Shown: positions 17,681 to 28,275, numbered from the stretch's first letter. The stretch: DNA of 64,000 nt from WHSW01 sp033856255 (GCA_033856255.1 JAWVFH010000044.1:1-64000), one strand, 5' to 3'. Made by a program: numbers and translations. Notes: generated by a model from the letters alone, not told the origin.

Positions 17681-18511
17681 ATGTCCTCTGCCTTCTATGT
17701 CCCCGACGGGGGGTATTTCGTTTCATCGGAGATCACCCGCGGGCCCTGGGACCCGGGCGCCCAGCACGCCGGCCCGCCGGCGGCGCTGATCGCGCGAGAG
17801 CTGGAGCGGGCCACACCCGAGGGATGGGCGTTCGGTCGGCTCACCTACGAGATCCTGCGCCCGGTGCCGATTGCGCCGCTGCGGGTCGAGGTCGAGGTGG
17901 TCCGCCCGGGCCGCTCGGTGGAGCTGCTCGCCGCGACGCTCGTCGACCGCTCGGGCGAGACCCTGATCCGCGCTTCGGCCTGGCGTCTCGCCGAGCGGCA
18001 GACCGAGATCCCGGCCGGCCTCGCCGACGCCGCGCGCCCGGCGCCCGGCCTCGAGCTCGGCGAGGAGAGGCCCTTCTTCGACACCGGCCAGGACGTCGGC
18101 TACCACACCGCGATGGAGTACCGGTTCGCCGCCGGCTCCTTTCGGGACCCCGGTCCGGCGATCGTGTGGATGCGGATGCGCCAGCCGCTGGTCGCCGGCG
18201 AGCTGCCCACCGCCCTGCAGCGGGTGCTGATCGCGGCCGACTCGGGCAACGGGGTCAGCGCGACGCTCGATCTGGGGCGCTACATCTTCGTCAACGTCGA
18301 CCTCACGGTGCACCTGCACCGCCTGCCGGCGGGCGAGTGGGTCTGCCTCGACGCGGACCACGGTTCCGGAGCCGAACGGGGTCGGGCTCGCCGACACGGC
18401 CCTGCACGACGAGCGCGGGCCGATCGGCCGGGCGCTGCAGACGCTGCTCGTTCGCGAGCGGGAAGTTGCGCCTGGCTGACTACAGGGGTATCCCTACCGC
18501 AGCCTCGTTAG
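17681..18511 (+). CDS. Acyl-CoA thioesterase-like (double hotdog), C-terminus apparently frameshifted
   Basis: The first ~224 residues look like the TesB-type thioesterase family: N-terminal hotdog with GPWDPGAQHAGPPAALIARE near residue 22, and a second hotdog with VDLTVHLHRLPAGEWVCLDA ending near 224. From 18350-18356 the frame turns into Arg/Ala-rich sequence to the stop at 18511. Another frame, entered at the CGG at 18354, reads PNGVGLADTALHDERGPIGR and stops at 18479, exactly the ending expected for this family. Loss of two bases (for example one CG unit) or gain of one would explain it. A TAGGTT box at 17666-17671 sits nine bases before the ATG. Confidence 0.75.
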   Translation: MSSAFYVPDGGYFVSSEITRGPWDPGAQHAGPPAALIARELERATPEGWAFGRLTYEILRPVPIAPLRVEVEVVRPGRSVELLAATLVDRSGETLIRASAWRLAERQTEIPAGLADAARPAPGLELGEERPFFDTGQDVGYHTAMEYRFAAGSFRDPGPAIVWMRMRQPLVAGELPTALQRVLIAADSGNGVSATLDLGRYIFVNVDLTVHLHRLPAGEWVCLDADHGSGAERGRARRHGPARRARADRPGAADAARSRAGSCAWLTTGVSLPQPR

Positions 18512-18535
18512 GCTGTGCCGCGAGGGTTAGGGTTT

Positions 18536-19174
18536 ATGGGGTCGATAAGGATCGTGCTAGCGGATGACCACGCCGTGGTCCGGAGCGCTCTGCGCCTGTT
18601 GCTCGACGCCGAGCAGGACTTCGAGGTCGTCGCCGAGGCCGGTGACATCGAGGCGGCGGCCCGCTACATGCGCGGCCACAAGCCCGACGTCCTGATCCTC
18701 GACCTCAACATGCCCGGCGGGCCGAGCATCGGAGCGGTGCCCGATCTCCGCCAGGCCTCGCCCGACACCGGGATCGTCGTCCTGACGATGGAGAGCGACC
18801 CCGCCTACGCTCGCCAGGCGATCCAGACCGGGGTACTCGGCTACGTGCTCAAGGAGGCCGTCGACGAGGAGCTCGTGACCGCCGTCCGCCTGGCCGCCGA
18901 CGGGCGGACCTACCTGCAACCGGAGCTCGGCGCCAAGCTCGCCGCCGATCCGGGCGAGGACTCCGACGGCCTCTCCGACCGCGAGCTCGACGTCCTGCGG
19001 CTGATCGCGCTCGGCCACACCAACTCCGAGATCGCCGACGAGCTCTTCCTCAGCGTGCGCACGGTCGAGTCGCACCGAGCCCACATCCAGCAGAAGCTGC
19101 AGATGACCAAGCGCTCGGAGCTGGTCCGCTACGCGCTCGGGCGCGGCCTGCTGGAGACGGCCGAGTCCGGCTGA
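18536..19174 (+). CDS. LuxR-family (NarL/FixJ-type) response regulator, orphan
   Basis: 212 aa. Receiver domain at residues 1-120 with acidic pocket ADDHAVV, phospho-acceptor Asp in LILDLNMPG and the Lys in YVLKEA. A LuxR helix-turn-helix at about 145-205 is recognised by LSDRELDVLRLIALGHTNSE and LFLSVRTVESHRAHIQQKL. The ATG at 18536 has GAGGG nine bases upstream; an upstream GTG at 18515 is less likely. No histidine kinase is adjacent, so the partner must be elsewhere. Confidence 0.9.
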   Translation: MGSIRIVLADDHAVVRSALRLLLDAEQDFEVVAEAGDIEAAARYMRGHKPDVLILDLNMPGGPSIGAVPDLRQASPDTGIVVLTMESDPAYARQAIQTGVLGYVLKEAVDEELVTAVRLAADGRTYLQPELGAKLAADPGEDSDGLSDRELDVLRLIALGHTNSEIADELFLSVRTVESHRAHIQQKLQMTKRSELVRYALGRGLLETAESG

Positions 19175-19181
19175 GGCTCCA

Positions 19182-19198
19182 GGCGGGAGAATCCCGCC
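19182..19198 (+). terminator. Hairpin GGCGGGA-gaa-TCCCGCC
   Basis: A perfect 7-bp stem with a 3-base loop just after the response regulator gene and directly before the GTG of the next gene. There is no T-run, so terminator function is uncertain; it could instead affect translation of the next gene. Confidence 0.4.
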
Positions 19199-19199
19199 G

Positions 19200-19679
19200 G
19201 TGGGCAACGAGCGAGTAGCGCAGCGGGCCGCGCGGGCCGTCTACGGCTCGATCGTCGCCCTCGCCGTGATCCTCGTCCTCGACGAGGCGAACTCCGAGGC
19301 CGACGAGGTGATCGCCGCCGTCGTCGGCTCGGTGATCGCCGCGACCCTGGCCGAGCAGTACGCCGAGTACATCGGCCAGGTGATCCGCGAGGGGCGGCAC
19401 CTCAGCCGCGCCGAGCTGGGCCTGTCCTTTCGCGACGGCGCCGCCGGGATGCTCGCCGCGCTCGCGTCGCTGATCCCGTTCGTGCTCGTCGAGCTGGGCG
19501 CGATCGAGCTGCCGACCGCCTACGACATCGCCCCCTGGCTCGGCCTCGGTGTGATCGGCGCCTACTCGCTGCTCGCGAACCGGGTTGCGGGACTGTCACG
19601 CGTGCCGAACGTGGCCCTCACCCTGGCGGCCCTCGCGGTCGGGGCGGCGCTGATCGTGATCAAGACGATCACGCATTAG
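19200..19679 (+). CDS. Small membrane protein, function unknown
   Basis: 159 aa with hydrophobic segments near residues 13-30, 36-52, 80-100, 112-128 and 135-155, and a conserved-looking amphipathic stretch EQYAEYIGQVIREGRHLS between segments 2 and 3. It starts at GTG 19200, immediately after a hairpin, with no ribosome binding site. No family is recognised; a VIT1/CCC1-like or DUF membrane protein is possible but not shown. Confidence 0.65.
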   Translation: MGNERVAQRAARAVYGSIVALAVILVLDEANSEADEVIAAVVGSVIAATLAEQYAEYIGQVIREGRHLSRAELGLSFRDGAAGMLAALASLIPFVLVELGAIELPTAYDIAPWLGLGVIGAYSLLANRVAGLSRVPNVALTLAALAVGAALIVIKTITH

Positions 19680-19734
19680 CTTCGCTTCAGCGAGCGCAAT
19701 AGAGTCGTCGCACACCAACAGAAGGAGAGCCGAG

Positions 19735-20094
19735 ATGGGTTTCATGGACAAGCTCAAGGGAGCTGCCGAATCGGTCCAGGCGCAGACGAGCAAGGTGGGC
19801 GTCGGCGCCGACCGCGGCCAGATGGACCTCGCCAATCGGGCGAAGAAGCTGATGAACGACGGCGTTGACACGCCGGCGACGATCGACTCGATGGAGCCGA
19901 CCGGCGCCACCGACACGCCGGGCGGGGCGGAGAACGTGATCACGGTGACCGCGCAGCCGGCCGGGGGCGCGGCGCACCAGATCACCTTCAATCAGTACAT
20001 CTACCCCGCGGCGCCCTTCGTCGTCGGCGACGCCGTCACGCTCAAGATCGACCCGAGCGATCCCAGCGTGGCGATGATCTTCGACAAGGGCTGA
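19735..20094 (+). CDS. Hypothetical 119-aa protein, first gene of a two-gene unit
   Basis: Begins MGFMDKLKGAAESVQAQTSK, an amphipathic lysine-rich helix of the type seen in small stress or membrane-associated proteins. A beta-rich domain follows at residues ~48-118 (PATIDSMEPTGATDTPGG, ITFNQYIYPAAPFVVGDAVT). AGAAGGAGA upstream is the strongest ribosome binding site in this part of the window, so expression may be high. The stop overlaps the next start by one base (TGATG), so the two genes are probably translated together. Function unknown. Confidence 0.75.
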   Translation: MGFMDKLKGAAESVQAQTSKVGVGADRGQMDLANRAKKLMNDGVDTPATIDSMEPTGATDTPGGAENVITVTAQPAGGAAHQITFNQYIYPAAPFVVGDAVTLKIDPSDPSVAMIFDKG

Positions 20095-21500
20095 TGCCCA
20101 AGCCGGGGCGGGGCGGGGGCGAGCCCGGCGGCGGCCGCGGGCACGGCCGCGATCGCCAGGGGACGGGCGGCCAGGGCGGCGCCGGCGGCGGGCGCGACCG
20201 TCCCGCGCCGGAGCCTCGGCGCGAGGAGCGTGACCGCCCGCCGCCCGAGAAGCCGAAGCGAGATCGAGAGCAGCAACCCGCCGAGCGCCAGGCGGGCGGT
20301 CGGGGCGGCGGCCAACCCGGGCGCGCGGGCGGCCGGCGCGACGGGCCCCGGGCTCGGGGCCCGGACCGCCCCGGTCGGGCGGCCCCGGGCCCGGGCGCGG
20401 CGGGCCCGGGCGGCCGGGGCCGGCGCGAGGATCCCGCGGCCGACGACGGCCCGGCCGGGCCGCCTCGGAACTCGATCGTGGTCGGGGCGACTGCCAACAA
20501 GCCGGAGCTGGTCGAGACGCTGGCGATCGCCACCGCGCCCGGTGCAGCGCGCCGGGTCGTCCTCACCTTGGGGCCCGACACCAAGTCCGAGACCCCGCTC
20601 CCCGACCTCGCCGCCGGCGATCGCCTGCTCGCCTTCTGCGAGCTCGAGCTGACCACGGACGCCGACGACCCCAACCACCCCGGCCTGGTCGGCAACGCCT
20701 ACTCCTACGCCCCGAACGTGAACGCGACGCTGCTACTGGCGCCCGGCCCCGACTCCGTTGAGGGCGGGATCGAGCTCTCACACTCACCCTGGCACCAGGC
20801 GGTCACCCACCAGCACCACCACGCCGTCGTCACCTTCGGCGACGCCGAGGCGCGGATACCCGCGGGCTGGAACGGGCCCGCACACGTAAACCTCGTGGTC
20901 GACGCCAGCCATCCCGAGGCGCAGCCGGGCGACGTGCTCCTGGTCGGCCAGAACGAGACGACGCCGACCGTGGTCCAGGACATGGCGGGGATCCGGGTGG
21001 TGCGCTTCCGTCCCGGCGACGCGCGCGAGCCCGCCGCGGAGAGCGAGAGCGCCTGTCTGTGTGACGGCGTGCCGATCGCCAAGCGGGACACGGTCGTGCT
21101 CTCGCACGAGCTCTCCGACCTGCAGCAGGGCGAGCAGCTGCTCGTGCGCGGCACCCTGGTCACCGACGCGCTCGGGCTCGCCGCTCCGGCACGGATCTCG
21201 ACCCGGATGTTCCTCGCCGAGGCCCCCAACCAGACCGAGCCCGGCGGCGCGGCGGCCGCCGACATCACCTGGAAGGGGCACCTGTCCAAGTTCACCGGCT
21301 TCAACTGCGTCCCCGGCGAGGGGGCCCAGACCTCGCACAAGTACGGGGTCGCGACCGTGCGACAGGCCCCGGGCCGCAGCCTGTACGTCAACCTGGTCGC
21401 GGTCAGCGCCGCCCCCTTCGGGGGCACGGGGCCGTCCGATCAGCTGCGCGTCGACACCGGGGCCACCTCGCTCGAGGTGACGCGCTTCCCGGCGCCCTAA
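20094..21500 (+). CDS. Hypothetical protein with Arg/Gly/Pro-rich disordered N-terminus and beta-rich C-terminus
   Basis: 468 aa. Residues 1-~125 are almost entirely Gly, Arg, Pro, Asp and Glu with many RG/GR steps (e.g. GGGRGHGRDRQGTGGQGG), like RGG-type RNA-binding or condensate-forming tails. Residues ~126-468 form an ordered, probably all-beta region beginning NSIVVGATANKPELVETLAI, with a histidine cluster HQAVTHQHHHAVV near 238 and Cys pair CLCDG near 322. No signal peptide or membrane segment. Coupled to the gene before it. The function is not recognised. Confidence 0.7.
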   Translation: MPKPGRGGGEPGGGRGHGRDRQGTGGQGGAGGGRDRPAPEPRREERDRPPPEKPKRDREQQPAERQAGGRGGGQPGRAGGRRDGPRARGPDRPGRAAPGPGAAGPGGRGRREDPAADDGPAGPPRNSIVVGATANKPELVETLAIATAPGAARRVVLTLGPDTKSETPLPDLAAGDRLLAFCELELTTDADDPNHPGLVGNAYSYAPNVNATLLLAPGPDSVEGGIELSHSPWHQAVTHQHHHAVVTFGDAEARIPAGWNGPAHVNLVVDASHPEAQPGDVLLVGQNETTPTVVQDMAGIRVVRFRPGDAREPAAESESACLCDGVPIAKRDTVVLSHELSDLQQGEQLLVRGTLVTDALGLAAPARISTRMFLAEAPNQTEPGGAAAADITWKGHLSKFTGFNCVPGEGAQTSHKYGVATVRQAPGRSLYVNLVAVSAAPFGGTGPSDQLRVDTGATSLEVTRFPAP

Positions 21501-21520
21501 ACGGGGTCAGACCCCGTTTA
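21494..21520. terminator. Perfect 13-bp palindrome around GGGGTCAGACCCC, likely bidirectional terminator
   Basis: CCTAAACGGGGTC - A - GACCCCGTTTAGG. It contains the TAA stop of the gene ending at 21500 and lies 20 bases from the end of the convergent sigma-factor gene. The symmetrical A/T ends suit termination on both strands. Its GGGGTCAGACCCC core resembles the interior of the element at 17162-17210. Confidence 0.65.
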
Positions 21521-21539
21521 GGTGCCCCAGCGGCTTGTT

Positions 21540-22478
21540 CTAGGCCGCGGCGCGGAAGCCGAACAGCGAGCCGTCTGTGGCCAGGCGCGCGAGCGCCCTG
21601 GCCTCGAGCTCGCGGGCCGCGTTCTGGGTCACGCCCAGGGCGCGAGCCGTCTCGCGGATCGACAGCTCGGGCCGGCCACCGGTTCCGAAGCGGGCCTCGA
21701 TCACCCGGCGCTCGGCGTCGGGGAGCTTCGCCAGCGCCGAGCCGACGGCCTCCTCCTGCTCGCGCTCAAGCACCTCGTCCTCGAGGGCGGCGGTCTTCTC
21801 CGCGTGCAGCTCGCCGAGCGTCGTGTCGCCCTCGCCGACGGGCATGTCGAGGCTGGTCGTCACCCTGGTCAGGTCGCGGACCGCCATCACCTCGTCGAGC
21901 GGCAGCTTCGCCTTCTTCGCCACCTCCTCGTCGGTGGGCTCACGGTTCAGCTTCACCGCGAGCTCGGAGGTGGTGCGGTTTACGGTGCGCTCGCGCTGCG
22001 CGATGTGCGCCGGGATCCGCACCGGGCGACCGGTGTTGTCGAGCCCGCGCTGGATCGACTGCTTGATCCACAGCACCGCGTAGGTGGAGAACTTGTAGCC
22101 GCGCCGCCAGTCGAACTTCTCGGCCGCGCGAATCAGGCCCAGCATCGCCTCCTGGACGAGGTCGCCGAGCGGCAGGCCGAAGCCCTGGTAGCGGCGGGCG
22201 AACTTGATCACCAGCCGCAGGTTGCTGTTGATCAGGCGCTCCTTGGCCTCCAGGTCGCCCTTCTCGATCCGCTGTGAGAGATCGACCTCCTCGGCCGCGG
22301 TCAGCAGCGGATAGCGCATCGCCTGATTGATGAACAGCTGGAGGCTGTCCGTCGTCGGCTCGGCGACGGCGTGCGTGTCCGTGCGCTGTTGCGCCCTGGC
22401 ACTTGAAGTCTGGTTGTCGTGCTCGCCGCGCTTGCGGCGTACTTGGCGCTGGTCGGCAGCGCCCCTCGGGCGAGGCAT
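21540..22478 (-). CDS. Sigma-70 family RNA polymerase sigma factor (group 2, SigA/RpoD-like)
   Basis: 312 aa. Region 1.2 begins DSLQLFINQAMRYPLLTAAE (residue ~44), region 2 contains NLRLVIKFARRYQGFGLPLG and FSTYAVLWIKQSIQRG, region 3 VRIPAHIAQRERTVNR, and region 4 PDAERRVIEARFGTGG plus SIRETARALGVTQNAARELE. Regions 2.4 and 4.2 are close to but not the same as the principal sigma factor at 58052, so this is likely a non-essential primary-like sigma. Driven by the promoter at 22534-22562. The 40-residue N-terminus is basic and disordered. Confidence 0.92.
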   Translation of the reverse strand: MPRPRGAADQRQVRRKRGEHDNQTSSARAQQRTDTHAVAEPTTDSLQLFINQAMRYPLLTAAEEVDLSQRIEKGDLEAKERLINSNLRLVIKFARRYQGFGLPLGDLVQEAMLGLIRAAEKFDWRRGYKFSTYAVLWIKQSIQRGLDNTGRPVRIPAHIAQRERTVNRTTSELAVKLNREPTDEEVAKKAKLPLDEVMAVRDLTRVTTSLDMPVGEGDTTLGELHAEKTAALEDEVLEREQEEAVGSALAKLPDAERRVIEARFGTGGRPELSIRETARALGVTQNAARELEARALARLATDGSLFGFRAAA

Positions 22479-22533
22479 GTTTCACCCCTCATCTATTCGT
22501 GTGTCCCCCGGTGTACTACCCCTGGCTTCAGAA

Positions 22534-22562
22534 AGTATAGCGAAAAATAGTTGCCGGTGCAA
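22534..22562 (-). promoter_or_regulatory. Sigma-70-type promoter TTGCAC-17-TATACT for the sigma factor gene
   Basis: On the minus strand the -35 TTGCAC (22557-22562) and -10 TATACT (22534-22539) are exactly 17 bases apart, the best promoter match in the window. The leader to the ATG at 22478 is about 50 bases. The -35 overlaps the dyad TTGCCGGTGCAA (22551-22562), which could be an operator. Confidence 0.75.
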
Positions 22563-22627
22563 GCAAGCCGGATACCGCTATCTTCCCCCTCCGATCAGGC
22601 TAATCAAGAGGGGGCCACGGAGGGACC

Positions 22628-23113
22628 ATGAGAATCGGACTTATTGCGGCGGTCGCCGCGGGCGCGCTCGTCATCGCCGCCCCGGCCGAGGCGGCGAAGG
22701 GCACCTATGCGGGCTCGGTGACGAACACCACCGGCAAGATCGCGCTCGACGTCAAGATCCAGCAGGGCTCGGTCACGAAGATCACGCATCTGCGCGGCAA
22801 GGGCATCCCGTCGAACTGCGAGGTCTCCGGCCAGATCCCGTCGGTCAACTTCGACCTCGCGTCCAATATCGCGGTCAACCAGCAGACCGCCAAGTTCAAG
22901 GGCAACTACACCCAGCCCACCTACGGGAACGTGAGCACGATCAAGGGCACGTTCTTCGGCAACACGGTCGAGGGCAAGGTCGACGTCAACTTCCACTACC
23001 AGGCCGAGGGCCAGTACCCGGAGGAGAACTGCGACACCGGGAAGCTCACCTTCAAGGCCAAGTTCGGCGCTCCGGACGGGACGCAGACCCAGTCCCGCCC
23101 CAACTGGCGCTGA
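22628..23113 (+). CDS. Exported protein of unknown function
   Basis: 161 aa. Sec signal peptide (MRIGLIAAVAAGALVIAAPAEA, cleavage after AEA near residue 22) followed by a small domain rich in beta-strand with two Cys (NCEVSG and NCDTGK) that could form a disulfide. GGAGGGACC directly before the ATG is a good ribosome binding site. Similar short exported proteins are common in this bacterial group, but I do not recognise a named family. Confidence 0.75.
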   Translation: MRIGLIAAVAAGALVIAAPAEAAKGTYAGSVTNTTGKIALDVKIQQGSVTKITHLRGKGIPSNCEVSGQIPSVNFDLASNIAVNQQTAKFKGNYTQPTYGNVSTIKGTFFGNTVEGKVDVNFHYQAEGQYPEENCDTGKLTFKAKFGAPDGTQTQSRPNWR

Positions 23114-23117
23114 GGCG

Positions 23118-25427
<2,310 letters not shown>

Positions 25428-25547
25428 CGATCAGTCCTTTGCTTAATGAAGGAGCTTTACTTTCTGAAGTGATGGTAGCGGGCACGCCTGGACACTCGTC
25501 CAGCTCGATTGCACGGGTGGCCCCGAGGCGCTAGCGTCGCCGGCGAA

Positions 25548-26258
25548 ATGAAGGTGAACTCGGGCTCAGGGATGGGCGCGGTGGCCGCGATCGTGGCCTT
25601 GATTTCAGCGCTCGGACTCGCATCCACCGCCTCGGCAGCGGCGCCCGTCGGTGCCGACGGGTCGATCCACGGCTGCTACGTCGCGAAGGGCAAGCACAAG
25701 GGGAGCCTGCGCCTGCTGCCGGCCGGCAAGCGCTGCAAGCGCAAGCGCCACGAGAAGCCGATCGCCTGGGGCGTCCGGGGTCCGCAGGGGACGCCGGGGG
25801 CACAGGGTGAACAGGGGACCCAGGGACCGCAGGGGCCGGCGGGGGCGAGCGGGATCAGCTCGGAGCAGCTCTCTGCGCTGATCGACCGGATCAACCAGCA
25901 GGACGCGACGATCGCCTCGCTGACGGCGACGATCGACGGGCTCACGACCACGGTCGACTCGCTTCTCGCCCAGGTCGCCGCGCTGAACGGCGTCCTCGGC
26001 GGGATCACGAACGCGGACCTGACCGGCGTCGTCGCGAAGCTCGACGGGGTCTCCCACGCCGATCTCCTCTCCACGGTGGCCGCGCTGCCGGCCTTGACGG
26101 CCGTCTGCGGCCAGACCTCGGCGCTGACCACGAGGTCCAACGACCTGGGCGGCGCGATCACGGGGCTGGCGCTCGCCGGCACCATCCCGGTCGGCCTCCT
26201 CATCGACATCCCGGCCCTGCCGGCCGCGCTCAGCGCCTTCAGCTGCCCGGCCTTCTGA
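25548..26258 (+). CDS. Exported collagen-like/coiled-coil protein
   Basis: 236 aa. Signal peptide to about residue 32 (ALGLASTASAAAPVG), a short basic Cys-containing module (GCYVAKGKHKGSLRLL, CKRKRHEK), then eight or so collagen Gly-X-Y triplets (GPQGTPGAQGEQGTQGPQG) and a coiled coil with regular Leu/Ile spacing at ~115-165, followed by a hydrophobic Leu/Ala-rich end with two Cys. Presumably a trimeric surface protein. ATG 25548 follows TAGCGT (25532-25537) by ten bases. Confidence 0.75.
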   Translation: MKVNSGSGMGAVAAIVALISALGLASTASAAAPVGADGSIHGCYVAKGKHKGSLRLLPAGKRCKRKRHEKPIAWGVRGPQGTPGAQGEQGTQGPQGPAGASGISSEQLSALIDRINQQDATIASLTATIDGLTTTVDSLLAQVAALNGVLGGITNADLTGVVAKLDGVSHADLLSTVAALPALTAVCGQTSALTTRSNDLGGAITGLALAGTIPVGLLIDIPALPAALSAFSCPAF

Positions 26259-26288
26259 GCCCCTGCACCGGTTAGGGTCCGCGGGCAG

Positions 26289-27080
26289 ATGGAGCTCGAG
26301 GGCCGACACGCGGTGATCACCGGCGCCGCCGGCGGGATCGGCTCGGCGCTGGCGCGGCGCTTCGCCGCCGAGGGCGCGACGGTGACCGCCGCCGACCTCG
26401 ACGCGACGGGCGCCGAGGCCGTCGCCGAGGAGATCGGCGGGGCGGCGCTTCGCGTCGACGCCACCGATCCGGCGAGCATCGCGGCCCTGGTCGCGGGCGC
26501 CGTGGAAGCCAACGGCCCGATCGACCTCTTCTGGTCCAATGCCGGCGTTCCCGGGCCGATGGGCGGCCCGGAGGCCTCCGACGAGGAGTGGCAGGCGACC
26601 TGGGAGATCAACCTGATGTCGCACGTCTGGGCGGCCCGCGAGCTGCTGCCGGAGATGCTCGAGCGCGGTCAGGGCTATCTGGTCAGCACCGCCTCGGCCG
26701 CCGGCCTCACGACCCAGGTCTCGGCGGCCGCCTACTCGGTCACCAAGCATGCCGCCGTGGCGCTGGCCGAGTGGCTCTCGATCACCTACCGCGAGCGCGG
26801 GATCGCGGTCTCCTGCATGTGCCCGCAGGGGGTGCAGACGGCGATGCTGGAGAGCGCCAAGAGCGAGCCGATCGGCGGTGCACTACTGGAGGCGGGCGGG
26901 ATCATGGACCCCGACGAGGTGGCGGAGGTCGCCGTCGAGGCGATCGGCGAGGAGCGCTTCCTGATCCTGCCCCACCCGGAGGTCGCCAAGCACATGGCCT
27001 TCAAGGGCGCCGATCCCGAGCGCTGGCTGGAGGGGATGCGCCGCGCCGTCGCCTCCGTCAGGCCCGATCAGCAGAGCTGA
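26289..27080 (+). CDS. SDR-family NAD(P)-dependent oxidoreductase
   Basis: 263 aa classical short-chain dehydrogenase. Cofactor loop TGAAGGIGSAL at residues ~10-20, NAG motif SNAGVPGP near 85, catalytic Ser in VSTASAAG and the YSVTKHA (YxxxK) pair near 151. Substrate unknown. Asp in ADLDATGAE after strand beta-2 suggests NAD rather than NADP. Convergent with the DNA-glycosylase gene ending at 27093. A TAGGGT box lies ten bases before the ATG. Confidence 0.9.
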   Translation: MELEGRHAVITGAAGGIGSALARRFAAEGATVTAADLDATGAEAVAEEIGGAALRVDATDPASIAALVAGAVEANGPIDLFWSNAGVPGPMGGPEASDEEWQATWEINLMSHVWAARELLPEMLERGQGYLVSTASAAGLTTQVSAAAYSVTKHAAVALAEWLSITYRERGIAVSCMCPQGVQTAMLESAKSEPIGGALLEAGGIMDPDEVAEVAVEAIGEERFLILPHPEVAKHMAFKGADPERWLEGMRRAVASVRPDQQS

Positions 27081-27092
27081 TCTCAGGTCCGA

Positions 27093-28265
27093 TCAGCCGA
27101 GCTGATCGAAGTCGTGGCCGAGCCAGCCGGCCATCGTCTCCAGCTCCGCTCCCAGCGCCTCGAGCGTGTGGGCGGGCGCGTCCGCCTCGAGGTGCACGGC
27201 CCGCGCCCGCAGGACGCCGCCGGCGCGGTCCGCCTTCAGGTCGACCCGGGCGACGAGCCGCTCGCCGAGCAGGAAGGGGAGCACGTAGTAGCCGTAACGG
27301 CGCTTCGGGGCCGGGACGTAGAGCTCGAGCTTGAACGAGAAGCCGAAGATCCGCTCGACCCGGCTGCGCTCCCACAGCAGCGAGTCGAAGGGCCCGATCA
27401 GGGCCGTCGCCTCGACCCGGCGCGGGATCCGCACGCCCGCCGCCAGGTAGCCCGGCGTTCGGCCCCAGCCCTCGACCTCGACCGGGTGCAGGTCGCCGGC
27501 CTCGACCAGCTCGGCGACCCGCAGCTTCGACTCCGCCGCGCCGAGCCGGAAGTAGTCGCGCAGGTCGCGCTCGGCGGCGACCCCGAGCCGCGCCGCGGCG
27601 AATCGCAGCAGCTCGCGCTGGGCCTCCTCGGGCGACGCGGTCGGCGCCGCCAGCACCTCCGCCGGCAGGACCCGCTCGGGTAGGTCGTAGAGGCGTTCGA
27701 AGCGCCGCCGCCGCGCCGAGGTCACCTGTCCCGACCAGAACAGCCACTCCAGCGCCCGCTTCGACTCCGACCAGTCCCACCACGGCCCGCTGCGGCGCGG
27801 CCGTTCGGCCGTCAGCTCCGAGGCGGCGATCGGCCCGCGCTCGCGGACCTGCTCGAGAACCCCGGCGACCAGCTCGGGGCGGTCGCGCTGGATCCGGCGC
27901 ATCCCGCCCCAGGCCTCGTCCGCGGCGCGGTCCATCCGCCAGCGCAGCAGCGGGTGGAGCTCGACCGGGATCAGCGACGCCTCGTGGCCCCAGTACTCGA
28001 ACAGCCGCCTCGGCGCGCGGTGCGAGAGCCGGTCGAGGAGCTCGTGGCGGTAGGGCCCGAGGCGGCTGAACGCGGGCAGGTAGTGCGCGCGCTCGAGCAC
28101 GTTGACGGAGTCGATCTGCAGCAGGCCCACCCGCTTCAGCACCCGGCGCAGATCCCAGCCTCCCGGCTCGGAGCCGGGCCGCGGGTCGTCGAAGCCCTGG
28201 GCGGCGAGCGCGGCCCGGCGGGCCTCTGGGGCGGAGATCGCGACGCGGCGAGACATCGGCTGCAT
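27093..28265 (-). CDS. YcaQ/AlkX-like winged-helix DNA glycosylase
   Basis: 390 aa, HTH_42-family length. The family's catalytic Q-phi-D motif is visible in GLLQIDSVNVLERAHYLPAF near residue 50, along with FEYWGHEASLIP and the long winged-helix C-terminus with GPFDSLLWERSRVERIFGF. Characterised relatives remove bulky or crosslinked bases (E. coli YcaQ unhooks interstrand crosslinks); the role here is inferred. Start is the ATG at 28265; an ATG three codons later (28256) is possible. Only ten bases separate it from the divergent hydrolase start. Confidence 0.85.
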   Translation of the reverse strand: MQPMSRRVAISAPEARRAALAAQGFDDPRPGSEPGGWDLRRVLKRVGLLQIDSVNVLERAHYLPAFSRLGPYRHELLDRLSHRAPRRLFEYWGHEASLIPVELHPLLRWRMDRAADEAWGGMRRIQRDRPELVAGVLEQVRERGPIAASELTAERPRRSGPWWDWSESKRALEWLFWSGQVTSARRRRFERLYDLPERVLPAEVLAAPTASPEEAQRELLRFAAARLGVAAERDLRDYFRLGAAESKLRVAELVEAGDLHPVEVEGWGRTPGYLAAGVRIPRRVEATALIGPFDSLLWERSRVERIFGFSFKLELYVPAPKRRYGYYVLPFLLGERLVARVDLKADRAGGVLRARAVHLEADAPAHTLEALGAELETMAGWLGHDFDQLG

Positions 28266-28268
28266 ACT
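28263..28268 (+). promoter_or_regulatory. -10 box CATACT for the alpha/beta hydrolase gene
   Basis: CATACT is seven bases before the ATG at 28276, leaving no leader. It overlaps the start codon of the divergent DNA-glycosylase gene, so the two transcription units share or interfere at their starts. Confidence 0.5.
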
Positions 28269-28275
28269 TTCGGAG

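Noticed and set aside
25450..25470. ACTTTCTGAAG shared with the sigma-factor promoter region (22526-22540)
   Set aside because: The 11-12 base match occurs in different orientation relative to the neighbouring genes and only twice; it is too little evidence for a regulatory element.
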